Part shown: positions 1 to 9,802 of the stretch, piece after piece
Layout: every line of letters begins with the position of its first letter
Numbering within the stretch: position 1 is the first letter of the stretch
Assembly: GCF_026072915.1 (NCBI RefSeq)
Contig: NZ_AP025943.1
Location: forward strand, 248,001 to 312,000
Direction: 5' to 3'
DNA: 64,000 bases
Origin: Akkermansia biwaensis
GTDB taxonomy: Bacteria > Verrucomicrobiota > Verrucomicrobiia > Verrucomicrobiales > Akkermansiaceae
Position numbers and translations under genes: made by a program
Notes under the pieces: model-generated
Databases searched by the model: none
The model's input: the letters and a program-made list of their open reading frames with translations, nothing else
Told to the model about the DNA's origin: nothing

Positions 1-2019
1 GACCTGCAGTACCGCATGTACTGCCGCTACGACCACTGGATGCTGGACGAATTCCAGGACACCTCCCAGTCCCAGTGGCGCGTGATCAAGCCGTTCCTGG
101 ACGACCTGACAGACACCCGGGAGGAGCAGGAAGGCAGCATCTTCGTGGTGGGGGACCTCAAGCAAAGCGTTTACCAATGGCGCGGGGGAGATCCGGCGCT
201 TTTCCGCTCCGTCGCCGGACAGCTCCATCTGGAGGAGCGCGGCATGGCCACCTCCTACCGCTCCGTGCAGCCCGTGCTGGACATGGTCAACGACATCTGC
301 GACTACGCCCAGACGGCAGCGGACTGCGGACAGGCGGCGCTGGAACAATGGGGAGACTACCCTCCCCACGTCTGCGCTCCCTCCCTGGCCTCCCGCACGG
401 GATGCGCCCGGATCTGGCAGACGCCCAGGGCGGAGGAAACCTCCGCCAATGACCTGGTGTGCCAGGCCATGGCCGACATTCTGGAACAGTCAAACGCCCT
501 GCGGCGCGACATGGGCGTCGCCGTTCTGGTCAGCACGAGAAACCAAGCCCTGATCGTCCGGGAATGGCTGACTTCCCACGGCTGGCCGGCGGAAGTATGC
601 GACGACGTGCCCGTGGGGCAGGACTCCCCGCTGGGGAAAACCCTGCTGTCCTTCTTCCGGTGGCTTCTTTCGCCGGGGGACGCCTTTATCTCCGGACTGC
701 TCTCCCATTCCCCCCTCCATCCCCTCATCAGTCCGGACCGCAGGCCGGGCATGGACTGGAACGGCTGGCACATGGTGCTGGAGCGCGAGGGATACGCCGC
801 CGTCATGACGGAACTGGAAAAAAGAATGGCCCTGGCTGGGGTGGAGCTGACTGACTTCCACCGGGACCGCCTCTCCGTCTGGATGAATGAAGCGGAACAG
901 GTGGACGAACGCGGCGCATCCCTGGACGAATGGATACGCCGCATGGAAGACCTGACGCGCCGGGAGGATCCCTCCGGAGGAATTGTCCGCATCATGACCA
1001 TTCATAAATCCAAAGGGCTCGGATTCGACATGGTCATCCTGCCCCAGATAGGCAAGGACGCCCCCTTTGCGGACAGCCGCCACCTGACCCACTTTGTGAA
1101 AAGGGACGGGAACGGCCTCGTTGAGGGTATCGTCATGGCCCCTTCCAAGCAGGTATATACCGCCGTCCCCCAATTCCACGCGCTGTACGAATCATGGAAG
1201 GCGACACAGCAATTCGACGGATTCTGCAAACTCTACGTAGCGCTCACCCGCGCCAGGCGCGCCTGCCATATCATTCTGCCCGGCAGGGAAGGCAAGGGAG
1301 AACTCAGGACGGAATCCATGTGGAAAATCATCCGTTCCGCCGCTTTGACCGCTTCATGCGGTACGGAAGACACGCTTCCGGAATCTGGAGCGGAATGCCT
1401 CTACTCGCGGGGGGAACCGGAATGGTATGCGGAACTTCCCGAAAAGGACACCCGGACCGAACCGGAAAACGCTCCCGAATGGCCCGTTCACAAGCCGCTT
1501 CTCAGGCAGCGCGTCTCCCCCTCCGGACTGAACGGGGAAAACGGCCTTTTCCGCAGCATGCACGATGCCGCCCTGCGGGAATCGGCCGCATTCGGGTCCG
1601 CCGTCCATGCCGTTTTTGAACGGATCACCCGCTGGAATGGGGAGGACAAACCGCACTGGGTCCTTCACCCCGCCACGGAGGCGGAACGCACCGTGGCGGC
1701 ATGCATGGATGTACCCGCCATCAGGGAACTCTTCATGCCGGCGGAAACGGCAATCGTCATGAAGGAACAGCGCATTGAAGCCATTGATGGGAATGTCTGG
1801 ATTTCCGGTGTGATTGACAGACTGGTCATTGACGGAAATTCCGCCTGCATCGTGGACTTCAAGACGGACCATGCGGACACGGCGGAACAACTCCGGGAAC
1901 GCCACGAAGCCCAGCTCCAGGCCTATGCCCGCATCGTCTCCAAAATCACCCGCATCCCCTGTGACCGCATCAGGCTTATGATCATTTCAACGCACTTGAA
2001 AACAGTTATCCAGGTATAG
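1..2019 (+). CDS. AddA/RecB-like ATP-dependent helicase-nuclease, C-terminal part (5' truncated by window)
   Basis: The reading frame is open from base 1, so the true start and Walker A region lie outside the window. The visible part is the C-terminal half of a superfamily 1 helicase: the Walker B motif LDEFQDTS is near the start, then VGDLKQSVYQWRGGDP, TIHKSKGLGFDMVILP and LYVALTRARR, which are UvrD/RecB motifs III to VI. The last 100 residues hold a RecB-type nuclease core (GVIDRL, then IVDFKTD, then a Q-x-x-x-Y motif in LQAYARIV). A helicase fused to such a nuclease processes double-strand breaks for recombination, as AddA or RecB does. The nearest partner subunit (AddB or RecC) is not seen here. 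AddA is slightly favoured over RecB, because the nuclease follows the helicase core with little extra sequence. Confidence 0.88.
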   Translation, partial: DLQYRMYCRYDHWMLDEFQDTSQSQWRVIKPFLDDLTDTREEQEGSIFVVGDLKQSVYQWRGGDPALFRSVAGQLHLEERGMATSYRSVQPVLDMVNDICDYAQTAADCGQAALEQWGDYPPHVCAPSLASRTGCARIWQTPRAEETSANDLVCQAMADILEQSNALRRDMGVAVLVSTRNQALIVREWLTSHGWPAEVCDDVPVGQDSPLGKTLLSFFRWLLSPGDAFISGLLSHSPLHPLISPDRRPGMDWNGWHMVLEREGYAAVMTELEKRMALAGVELTDFHRDRLSVWMNEAEQVDERGASLDEWIRRMEDLTRREDPSGGIVRIMTIHKSKGLGFDMVILPQIGKDAPFADSRHLTHFVKRDGNGLVEGIVMAPSKQVYTAVPQFHALYESWKATQQFDGFCKLYVALTRARRACHIILPGREGKGELRTESMWKIIRSAALTASCGTEDTLPESGAECLYSRGEPEWYAELPEKDTRTEPENAPEWPVHKPLLRQRVSPSGLNGENGLFRSMHDAALRESAAFGSAVHAVFERITRWNGEDKPHWVLHPATEAERTVAACMDVPAIRELFMPAETAIVMKEQRIEAIDGNVWISGVIDRLVIDGNSACIVDFKTDHADTAEQLRERHEAQLQAYARIVSKITRIPCDRIRLMIISTHLKTVIQV

Positions 2020-2082
2020 GTACGTCAGACGGAAGAAGAGAACGCCGGCAGCAGGAAGCTTCAGCCTTTCCCTCCATCATCT

Positions 2083-3045
2083 TCACGGCCTCTCCGTTCC
2101 CTCCCAGAACAGATGCCCGTACTCTTCCTTCAAGTTGAAATCCTCGCTCCACACATCCCTCAGCATGTCCATGTGTCCGGCACTCATGTCTCCGACAGTC
2201 AGCTCACTGCGGGAATCCACATTGCAGAAAAACGGCTCCACCTTCATGACCTGCCGCATGTAATCGTTCAGCCTTTCAATGGGTATGACCACGTCAATGC
2301 GCGGAGCATGGTGGTAATACCAGGCCTGCCCTTCAAGATGCTGCTCAAAAACTCCGGGATGATTGCTCCGGTTCATGGAAATGAGCAGGAGCAGCGTATC
2401 AATCAGGGCGCTCTTCGTGCTGCACTCCCGGGTATAGGGATGAAAAAGGCCACGGTCGATGCACCAGGCGTAATTCGCCAGGTTGATGAAACGGTCCAGG
2501 GGATCCCGGTAAACCGCCACGTGCTTATAGTCCCCGTGCACCGTCTCATCATAATCCTGGTGGTACACCAGGTGGCGCCGGGCCACATCGTCCCACACCT
2601 TGGACGGGCTGCTCTGGTTGGGATGGAATCCCAGCTCGTGCAGGACGGTTCCCATCTGCGTGCTATTGGCATTCTTGGGAATCAGGTAGAACAGAGTCCG
2701 GCTAGCCTCATGCAGGGTGAAATGCGGCCCCGTAACGCTCTCGGAAAAGCACGTCGTCCTGAAGCAGCCTTCCCGGCTGACCACGAAACAGGAATCCGTT
2801 GCCGGATTGTAAACGAGGCGTTCCACGGAATGGTAACGGGGCCAGAACAGCAGGGAAGGCATGCCGCCTTCCCATTCAAGAATAATGGCGGAATCCTGTC
2901 CGCGAGACCGGAACAGGCGGTTCTTCTCAATGCGGCAGGTATCCTGCCAGGAGAAATGTATCAATTTGATCATGTTGCTAAGGACGATAGTTGATGAACT
3001 CATTCCTGTGCCGGATTCCGGCAGGAAGAAGCCCCCTGAGCGCAC
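2083..3045 (-). CDS. Sulfotransferase family protein
   Basis: Predicted PAPS-dependent sulfotransferase of 320 residues. The 5'-phosphosulfate loop is FYLIPKNANSTQ and the 3'-phosphate site is VAVYRDPLDRF about 55 residues later, as in the Golgi-type carbohydrate sulfotransferase families (Sulfotransfer_2-like). There is no signal peptide or membrane segment, so it is probably cytoplasmic. The acceptor is unknown; a surface polysaccharide or lipid is a guess. The start is uncertain: an ATG at 2973 (MIKLIHFSWQ) would remove 24 poorly conserved-looking residues, and none of the candidate ATGs has a clear ribosome binding site. The gene converges on the helicase-nuclease with only 63 bp between them. 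Confidence 0.75.
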   Translation of the reverse strand: MRSGGFFLPESGTGMSSSTIVLSNMIKLIHFSWQDTCRIEKNRLFRSRGQDSAIILEWEGGMPSLLFWPRYHSVERLVYNPATDSCFVVSREGCFRTTCFSESVTGPHFTLHEASRTLFYLIPKNANSTQMGTVLHELGFHPNQSSPSKVWDDVARRHLVYHQDYDETVHGDYKHVAVYRDPLDRFINLANYAWCIDRGLFHPYTRECSTKSALIDTLLLLISMNRSNHPGVFEQHLEGQAWYYHHAPRIDVVIPIERLNDYMRQVMKVEPFFCNVDSRSELTVGDMSAGHMDMLRDVWSEDFNLKEEYGHLFWEGTERP

Positions 3046-3187
3046 GGCAATTGTTTTGCGGACAAATGGAAATGCGGCAGGAAAGCCACCTCATCCAACA
3101 AATTTATGGCCGCCGCGTCAACACGCCTGCCACGTTTAACGCAAAACCACATGCGCCGGACGCGTCAGGCAGCCATTTCTCCGGGTC

Positions 3188-4621
3188 TCAATCCCGCTCC
3201 CCGGAACCTTTAAAACAACGCCACGACTGGGGAACCCGGTCGCCGCATACATCCACACGGATGCTCTCAATCCCCAGGTAACGCGCTACCGAGCTGTTGA
3301 TGAACTCATCCGGATCTCCGCTGCACATCCGCCACATGACGGAAACGTAAGGCGCCAAAGACACCGATTCATACGGAGGAACCACAATGTTTCTTTTTCC
3401 CTGTGCCAACTCATGGCGGATGAAGGCTCTCCTCTCCTCGCACTGGCGGTGGATGCGCGGAAAGGCGTCCAGATACCCGGCACATACCCACAGGGCCAGC
3501 CCTCCGGCCGCCGCCAGGATGCAGGCGGGAACCCAGGGCCTGGGCACCCGGTCCATCCACACGCCGTACAATCCGAGCACGCCCGTCATCATCAGGACAG
3601 TGGCGGAAAACATGGCATGCCATGCCGGAACAACGCGCACGAAAAAGCTGACGGCCATGGCATGGGCCACTAGAATGAACAGCAGGCTGGCGGAAACACG
3701 GCGCCCCTCCGTCCCACTCCATACACGCCGCCCCTGCCGCCACGCGAGCAAGACCAGGGCCAGTGCGGCGACGGCAAGCAGAACCTTCGGCAACCGCATG
3801 AACTCATAAAAGGCATTCAACAATTCAGGAATGGAACCGAAGCGTTCTCCCCAGGACTGAAGAACGGCCGCCCCGCCGGCAGTCTCCGAATGCAGGCGGG
3901 CCGTATTGCCGGGCGCCAGCAGAAGGCAGGCTCCTCCTATGGCATGGGCGGCCCATCCCGCAAAAAACCACCGGGGCAGGCTGCGCCCATTCCAGCGAGC
4001 ATACAGCCAGAACAAAAACAGCATGCCCAGGGAAGCCGGGACCTGGTTCTCATTGGTCATTCCGGCGGCAAACCCTGCCGCGCCAATCCAGAACCAGGAA
4101 AAAGGCCTGTCCTGAATCCGGGAACTCCCCGCCCACAAGCCGCGGTACAGGCACAGAAATCCCAACCATACGGTAGCCGCCCACGCGTAATTCGTCCCTC
4201 CGGACAGCCAGAACATCGTGATGCCCGGCCTGGAAGAAGAAGTCAGAAGCAGCAGCCCCCCCACAGTAAACAGCAGCACGTCCCGCCAGTCCCCAGGCCG
4301 TACCCGCCTTCCCCGCGCCAGATAAAACATCATCAGCGCCAGGGAAAGAACCACAAACGGATTAACCAGGCAAAACAGCCACTTTCCGGCCGTCGCGGTA
4401 AAAATAGCCAGAAACTCCCCCAGCCTGGGATTCCAGTTCAGGTAGGACCACCAGCAGCGTTCCAGCACCGGCCAGAAGGAAAGGCGGTGCTGCGCCCCAA
4501 AGACGGAATGCATGAAACTGTCCCCGGTAAACGGAGTCCACCAGGTCAGAAGCATGGCATAAACCAGGAACGCCAGCACCACGCACCGGAACAGGACACG
4601 CACAGCAAAGGAACCCTTCAT
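3188..4621 (-). CDS. Polytopic membrane protein (DUF6056-like)
   Basis: 477 residues with about ten hydrophobic segments spread over the first 370 residues and a soluble C-terminal tail. Visible landmarks are TPFTGDSF early in the first periplasmic loop, NWNPRLGEF, and GMTNENQ. This arrangement is reminiscent of the DUF6056 group and of GT-C-type membrane glycosyltransferases, whose acidic residues sit in the first loop. The resemblance is from memory and weak. It lies 40 bp downstream of rseP on the same strand, so the two may be cotranscribed. No substrate can be assigned. Confidence 0.6.
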   Translation of the reverse strand: MKGSFAVRVLFRCVVLAFLVYAMLLTWWTPFTGDSFMHSVFGAQHRLSFWPVLERCWWSYLNWNPRLGEFLAIFTATAGKWLFCLVNPFVVLSLALMMFYLARGRRVRPGDWRDVLLFTVGGLLLLTSSSRPGITMFWLSGGTNYAWAATVWLGFLCLYRGLWAGSSRIQDRPFSWFWIGAAGFAAGMTNENQVPASLGMLFLFWLYARWNGRSLPRWFFAGWAAHAIGGACLLLAPGNTARLHSETAGGAAVLQSWGERFGSIPELLNAFYEFMRLPKVLLAVAALALVLLAWRQGRRVWSGTEGRRVSASLLFILVAHAMAVSFFVRVVPAWHAMFSATVLMMTGVLGLYGVWMDRVPRPWVPACILAAAGGLALWVCAGYLDAFPRIHRQCEERRAFIRHELAQGKRNIVVPPYESVSLAPYVSVMWRMCSGDPDEFINSSVARYLGIESIRVDVCGDRVPQSWRCFKGSGERD

Positions 4622-4661
4622 ACCAGAAAGCCGGGAACCGCAGCCCCCGGCCGGAGGGAAA

Positions 4662-6107
4662 TTAATCCGTCACGGCCCTGAACACCGGATCAGGCAGTTT
4701 GGAAGGCTTCTTGCCGAAAAACTCTCCCACATCCTTAAACGTCACGAACAGGAAAAAGCCCATCAGCAGGAAGACGAACCCGAACTGGACGAACTCCAGC
4801 ACCTTCACATTCAGGGGACGCCGGAAAATCAGCTCAATCGTATTCATCACCACGTGGCCTCCGTCCACCACGGGAAGGGGCAGGATATTCAGAATGGCCA
4901 GGTTCACGTTCAGCACCACGGAAAACCACAGCGCCAGCTTCCACCCTTCATCCAGGGAAAACATCCTGTAAAACTGGTTGGCGATTCCTACGGGACCGGA
5001 AAGATGCTCCACGCCCACGTTGCTGCCGGGCGCAACAACTTTCGCCAGGGTATCCCCCATCCATTTCAGGCTCTGCCTGATCTGGGCCCACGGCGTAGGA
5101 TGCACGGTCACATCGCGGCCCACGGCGCTTAAATCCCAGACCACCCCCAGAATGGGCTGGGCGCCCTTCAGCAGGGAGCCGTCCTGGCTGTTATGCCAAT
5201 TCTCAGGCAGCCTTCCCTGCACGGTCACCTGGCGCACGGCTCCATCTTTGCCCGTCACATCCAGCATCAGGGGCTCTCCCTTCTTCAACGGGACATCCAG
5301 CGCGGACGGATTCCAGACATGCACGCCGTTGACGGCGGTGATGGAATCCCCTACCTTCAAGCCGGCCTGGGCCGCAGGGGAATTGGGCAGAACTTCCCCC
5401 ACCACGCAGGGAATGGCCTGCATCAGCCCCACCTGGCGCATGCCGGAACGCTGCCACCACTCCGTTTCCGGAATCCTGAACCCGCAGGCAATATCCAGCT
5501 CGCCCGGCGTTCCGGGCCTTTGAATCGTGAACGTCACCTTGTCCTTTTCTCCCAGCATGATCAGCTCGCGCACGCCTTCCATGTTGCCAGCCCACTTGGT
5601 CACGGGGCGGCCGTCCACCTTCACGATCTTGTCGCCGGGCAGAATGCCGGCCTGGGCGGCGGGACTGTCCGGAGCCACAAATCCGACGGTGGTTACGCCC
5701 ATCTCAAAATCCGGCTTGCCCACCAGCCAGACAGCTACGGCAAAAAGCACGGCCAGCAGGAAGGAGGCGACGGGGCCGGCAGCGGCCACAATGATCTTGT
5801 CCAGCGGCTTGACGGGCTTCAAATCCTTGGGAAGTTCCACGGACCCTTCAATGGCCTCCATGGGAGCCATCTGCGGCAGGGACACGAAGCCCCCCGCCGG
5901 AATCCATCCCAGCCCCCACTGAACGCCGTTGATGGTCTTCTTCCAAATGGGACGGCCGAACCAGATCTGGAACCTGTCCACATAAAGGCCGCGCCAGCGC
6001 GCGGCAAAAAAATGCCCCAGTTCATGAACGAAAATCATGAAATTGAACAACATCACCACGCCAAAAATAATGGCGGCGGTCGTAAGAATAGAAAGAACGC
6101 TATCCAT
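4662..6107 (-). CDS. rseP: RIP metalloprotease RseP (site-2 protease)
   Basis: Intramembrane zinc metalloprotease of peptidase family M50, expected to cut membrane-anchored anti-sigma factors or signal-peptide remnants. The zinc site HELGH is at residues 28-32 in the first membrane helix, and the second zinc-ligand motif LNILPLPVVDGGH is near residue 420. Two PDZ-like domains fill the middle: APDSPAAQAGILPGDKIVKVDG, then LPNSPAAQAGLKVGDSITAVNG. At 481 residues it is slightly longer than E. coli RseP (about 450). The ATG at 6107 gives a sensible N-terminal helix. In many bacteria rseP follows cdsA, dxr or bamA; here it stands between a secreted paralogue and a membrane protein, so the usual operon context is missing. 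Confidence 0.93.
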   Translation of the reverse strand: MDSVLSILTTAAIIFGVVMLFNFMIFVHELGHFFAARWRGLYVDRFQIWFGRPIWKKTINGVQWGLGWIPAGGFVSLPQMAPMEAIEGSVELPKDLKPVKPLDKIIVAAAGPVASFLLAVLFAVAVWLVGKPDFEMGVTTVGFVAPDSPAAQAGILPGDKIVKVDGRPVTKWAGNMEGVRELIMLGEKDKVTFTIQRPGTPGELDIACGFRIPETEWWQRSGMRQVGLMQAIPCVVGEVLPNSPAAQAGLKVGDSITAVNGVHVWNPSALDVPLKKGEPLMLDVTGKDGAVRQVTVQGRLPENWHNSQDGSLLKGAQPILGVVWDLSAVGRDVTVHPTPWAQIRQSLKWMGDTLAKVVAPGSNVGVEHLSGPVGIANQFYRMFSLDEGWKLALWFSVVLNVNLAILNILPLPVVDGGHVVMNTIELIFRRPLNVKVLEFVQFGFVFLLMGFFLFVTFKDVGEFFGKKPSKLPDPVFRAVTD

Positions 6108-6204
6108 GATAGTAAGTACAAATAATAATATACCCGGCTGCCATTTTGCTCAAGCGGCAACCATGCCATACGGAAAAACGCGGAAGGCCGGCAGCCATGA
6201 CGCC

Positions 6205-7953
6205 TCACGGCATTTTCCTGCCGGTCTTCTGCGGAACCGGACCTCCCAGTCCGATCATGTCATCCACCGGCACGTCCACCATCTTCACGCCTGTCCTGTA
6301 CTTCATCCGTATCCGCAGGCTTTTCACATCCTCCGCGTTCCTGATCTCAAAGTTCTGGTACCAGCTCTGTTTCTTTTCCTGAGACCCCCATGTGATCAAA
6401 TTCGCTCTCTTTTCAGGTCCGGCGTTTTCCCAAATCCTCCCTTTGCCATCCACCAGTTCAAACCTCTCCAGGTCAAACGGAGCCCCTTCCACTTCCAGGA
6501 AAACGGAGACCGCTATGACCCCTTTTTTCAACTCCTTCACATCTTGCAGCTTCAAACGGCAGAAAGGAGCCTCCCCCGCGTCTGCTACATCCCGCTCCCC
6601 TTCTCCGGTATTCTCCGCTCCCGGTACCGGAAACTGCAATTCCGCTCTTTCCATCAAGGGTAATTCATAAACAGGACTTTCCTGCATGGCGGCTACGGGC
6701 AAGCGCAGCGTTCCCCTCACACGCAGCCATTCCGCTCCGGGTGAAGCCAGGCTTAAACACTTGCCGTCCACTCCAATCACCCCGTTTCCCCCTCTGCCCC
6801 TCCAATGACTTAGGTGGTACAGGTCAAACACGGCCGGAGCCAGCGTACGCCCGGTGGAATCCGTCACTTCCAGACTCTGCTCTTTCAAATCACACCTTCT
6901 GCCGAAAACCGCAGGAGCCTTCGTCTTCGCTTCAATAAAAAATACCATTTGTCTCTGATCAGCGGCATCGGCAAATATTTCATCACTACCCAGCAGGAAA
7001 CCTGCCAGTTCCGCCGTTGCAGGCCTTTCTCCCTTTGCCGCCCGAATACAGGCGGCATTCGTCACCGGAGGCTTTTCCGGTCTCTCTTCAACGGGATCCT
7101 TTCCATTCCCCTCCCTAACAAGGCCCGCCAGAGACATCCTGCTGTCCATCAGTGCTTTGCACCTCCGCAAATTCTGTGAATGCCTGACCAGCACCCGCAA
7201 TTCCCCTTCCTCCACAGGATTGATATCCCAGCTTCCTCCCAACCTTCCACATTCCCAATCCTCTGATACTGCAAGCGGTATTCCGTCCGTTGTCTGCAGC
7301 TCCATGCCGCGAATGCTCAGCGGAACATCCGCTTCCACTTCCAGCCTCAACAACTTTTTACCTCTTCTCCATTCCGCTTCGGCAGGCAGGGCATCCCGGT
7401 ACTCGCTCACCACAATCCTTGCCTCCACGTCCTCTGCGCTGCCGTCCTTCCCCAAACCACCTCCCTTCAATACAAGCGGAGAGGAAGCCCCCTCCACCAG
7501 TTTTACCGTTACCGGGTCGGCCTCGGCCTCCACCCGGGAGACGGCAAACGAAACTTCTCCGTTCATCTTCACCCATTGCGCTCCGGCAGACGGCATCCAG
7601 CCCAGGGCCTCCACAATCAAAACGCTTTTGTCGTCAGAAGTCAAAAAATGGCACTTCATATCCGGAACCTTCATATCCGGAGCCGTCTTCCCTTTGGAAT
7701 CCTCCATCCTCACTCGTACTGACTTGTCCTCACACCAGTCTATTTTCCAGCCGGGAGCATGGGATACGGCCCAACACGGAATCATATTCCAATTTTTCTT
7801 CGTATCTTTATCCCAAATATTCTTTGCCACACTCAAAGTCTCCAATGTCAATTGCAAAGACGGCGGAGAAACATCTTCATCAGCCGGAGGGGAACACAAA
7901 CCGGAAAAACCGGTCACGACAAACAGCAATAACAGTAGAGTGGAATTTTTCAT
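6205..7953 (-). CDS. Secreted two-module protein of unknown function, paralogue 1
   Basis: First of four tandem homologous genes. The translation begins with a signal peptide (LLLLLFVVTGFSGLCS), so the product is exported. It lacks a normal lipobox, because Leu precedes the Cys. Each half of the protein carries the same module: a segment like DSxGRxxxP, then GAQWVxxxGE, then a hydrophobic strand pattern ending in a KYR or RHS strand followed by VPVD or LIDH. This suggests a beta-rich internal duplication. The C-terminal end is LRIRMKYRTGVKMVDVPVDD. The GTG just before the ATG at 7953 is also a possible start. A promoter-like TTGTGT-N17-TATACT lies just upstream. I do not recognise the family and assign no function. 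Confidence 0.8.
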   Translation of the reverse strand: MKNSTLLLLLFVVTGFSGLCSPPADEDVSPPSLQLTLETLSVAKNIWDKDTKKNWNMIPCWAVSHAPGWKIDWCEDKSVRVRMEDSKGKTAPDMKVPDMKCHFLTSDDKSVLIVEALGWMPSAGAQWVKMNGEVSFAVSRVEAEADPVTVKLVEGASSPLVLKGGGLGKDGSAEDVEARIVVSEYRDALPAEAEWRRGKKLLRLEVEADVPLSIRGMELQTTDGIPLAVSEDWECGRLGGSWDINPVEEGELRVLVRHSQNLRRCKALMDSRMSLAGLVREGNGKDPVEERPEKPPVTNAACIRAAKGERPATAELAGFLLGSDEIFADAADQRQMVFFIEAKTKAPAVFGRRCDLKEQSLEVTDSTGRTLAPAVFDLYHLSHWRGRGGNGVIGVDGKCLSLASPGAEWLRVRGTLRLPVAAMQESPVYELPLMERAELQFPVPGAENTGEGERDVADAGEAPFCRLKLQDVKELKKGVIAVSVFLEVEGAPFDLERFELVDGKGRIWENAGPEKRANLITWGSQEKKQSWYQNFEIRNAEDVKSLRIRMKYRTGVKMVDVPVDDMIGLGGPVPQKTGRKMP

Positions 7954-8410
7954 CACAGGATAGGTTGAGTATAAAAATTAAAAAGTCGTAACACAAATAG
8001 CAACAATATACTTCATCAAGAAGAAAATCGTGTTTTTTTCAGAATCTCAGGCAGCCCGGGACATCGAAGCGAAGGACTCTGCAATCATTCAATCTTCCTC
8101 CATTACGGTTGCCTTACGGCAGAAGGCCTCCAAGTCCGATCTTGCAATCTACGGGCACATCCACCGTTTCCATGTTGGCCTTGTACTTCAGGCGCACCCG
8201 GAGTTTTTCCATGCCGTCAATACTCCCTATTTTAAAATTCTGATACCAGGAACTCTTTTGATCTTCGGGACTGAATGAGTGTCCGGTTCCGGCAGACTCA
8301 ATGTTTTTCAGGGGAACATCGTTGCCGTCCACCAATTCAAAACACTCCAGGTCAAACGGCACGCCTTCCACTTCCACAGCAACCGTTACCCTCACCCCTC
8401 CATGTTCCTG
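7862..8410. repeat. Near-identical repeat, copy 1 (about 550 bp)
   Basis: This segment covers the 5' end of paralogue 1, the whole intergenic gap and the 3' end of paralogue 2. It matches 9711-10258 almost base for base, with scattered substitutions and one short difference in the gap (near 8024 against 9874). The similarity drops sharply on both sides. Confidence 0.85.
7968..7996 (-). promoter_or_regulatory. Candidate promoter of paralogue 1
   Basis: On the minus strand TTGTGT (7996-7991) is followed after 17 bp by TATACT (7973-7968). The last -10 base is 14 nt before the ATG at 7953, so the untranslated leader would be only about 8 nt and has no Shine-Dalgarno sequence. The same promoter is repeated upstream of paralogue 2. 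Confidence 0.5.
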
Positions 8411-9802
8411 CTCTTTCACATTTTCCAAACTCAACTGGCAGGAGGGGGCATCTTCCGCTACCAGCACGTCAACGCCGTCTCCGCCTGCTGAAGTCGCTCC
8501 CGGTATGGGAATTTGCCGTTTCGCTCCGTTCAGCAACGGCAATTCATAGACGGGGCTTTCCTGCATGGTCGCCACAGGCACGTGCAGCGTTCCTTGGATA
8601 CGCAGCCATTCCGCTCCGGGTGAAGCAAATTCAGCCACCTTCCCCCGACACCGAAGAATCGTCAATCCCTCCTTCCAGTATTCTGACGTCAGAGACGTCA
8701 AATTAAACATGGCCGGAGACAACGTCCTTCCGGTGGAGTCTGTCACTGGCAGGCTCTGTTTCTTCATATCGGCACTGCTTCCAAAAACAGCAGTCCTATT
8801 TACCGACAATTCAACATCAAACAACATTTGTGGGGAATCAGTCTCCTCTTTCTCCCTGCTTTCGTTTTCAATGCTCAAGCCGATCAACTCCGCCCCGACG
8901 CACAGGCCGGTTTTCTCATCCGCTTTCATACGAACGGGTAAGGGCGCACCGTCTGCCTTACGGCCGCCATGAGCGCCCCAGCCGTTCTTTCCCATGGAAA
9001 AACCAGCCAGTGAGGCCTTACCGTCAATCACGGCCCTGCACTTCCTTAACCCCTGGGAATACCTGACGGACACCTGAAGTTTCCCCTCCTCCACCTTCTC
9101 CATTCCCCAGGACCTACTCAGTCTTCCCCAAGTCCACTCGCTGTGCTTCACCGGCATCCCGTCCGTCGTTTTTAATTCAATATTACGGAGACTCACGGGA
9201 AACTCCGTCCGCATTGCAAGTTCCAGCACCTTCTTATACTCTCCTCCAGCAGGCCCAACATCTTTATACTTTGTCACCACGAGAGTAGCATTCACGTCCA
9301 CCGGGGAACCGTCCTTGCCCATGGCCGCTTCCTTCAATACAAGAGGAACGGAAGCGCCCTCGGCAAGCTTCACGACAACGGGAGGAGTCACGGCTTCCCG
9401 GCAGGAAACGACAAAGGGAACTTCCCCTTTTACCGCCACCCATTGAGACCTGGCGGAAGGCATCCACTCGGGGAGAAACACTCTTACACGGTTTTCCTGC
9501 TGGACAAACACCCAGGATACAAACTGTACTTTCGGAGCCTTCCGTCCCGTAGAATCCGACACCGTCATACAAGCCTCCTCCTCCTCACACCAGTCAATAT
9601 TCCAGCCAGGAACGCGAATCCCCATCCCTTTCACACATATATTCCATTCTCCCCCTTCATCCGGATTGTCTTTTTGCAATTCCAGTCCCTTCACTTCCAA
9701 AAGAATTTCCGGCGGAGAAACATCTTCATCAGCCGGAGGGGAACACAAACCGGAAAAACCGGTCACGACAAACAGCAATAACAGCAGAGTGGAATTTTTC
9801 AT
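8114..9802 (-). CDS. Secreted two-module protein of unknown function, paralogue 2
   Basis: About 562 residues. The first 32 residues are identical to those of paralogue 1, and the last 90 or so are nearly identical to those of paralogue 3, while the middle diverges clearly from both. It has the same two-module layout: GRKAPKVQ then ARSQWVAVKGEVPFV in the first half, and GRTLSPAMF then GAEWLRIQGTLHVPV in the second. The end is LRVRLKYKANMETVDVPVDC. The ATG at 9802 matches the start chosen for paralogue 1, and a GTG precedes it. It is exported and its function is unknown. The mosaic of identical ends and a divergent middle suggests recombination between family members. Confidence 0.8.
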   Translation of the reverse strand: MKNSTLLLLLFVVTGFSGLCSPPADEDVSPPEILLEVKGLELQKDNPDEGGEWNICVKGMGIRVPGWNIDWCEEEEACMTVSDSTGRKAPKVQFVSWVFVQQENRVRVFLPEWMPSARSQWVAVKGEVPFVVSCREAVTPPVVVKLAEGASVPLVLKEAAMGKDGSPVDVNATLVVTKYKDVGPAGGEYKKVLELAMRTEFPVSLRNIELKTTDGMPVKHSEWTWGRLSRSWGMEKVEEGKLQVSVRYSQGLRKCRAVIDGKASLAGFSMGKNGWGAHGGRKADGAPLPVRMKADEKTGLCVGAELIGLSIENESREKEETDSPQMLFDVELSVNRTAVFGSSADMKKQSLPVTDSTGRTLSPAMFNLTSLTSEYWKEGLTILRCRGKVAEFASPGAEWLRIQGTLHVPVATMQESPVYELPLLNGAKRQIPIPGATSAGGDGVDVLVAEDAPSCQLSLENVKEQEHGGVRVTVAVEVEGVPFDLECFELVDGNDVPLKNIESAGTGHSFSPEDQKSSWYQNFKIGSIDGMEKLRVRLKYKANMETVDVPVDCKIGLGGLLP

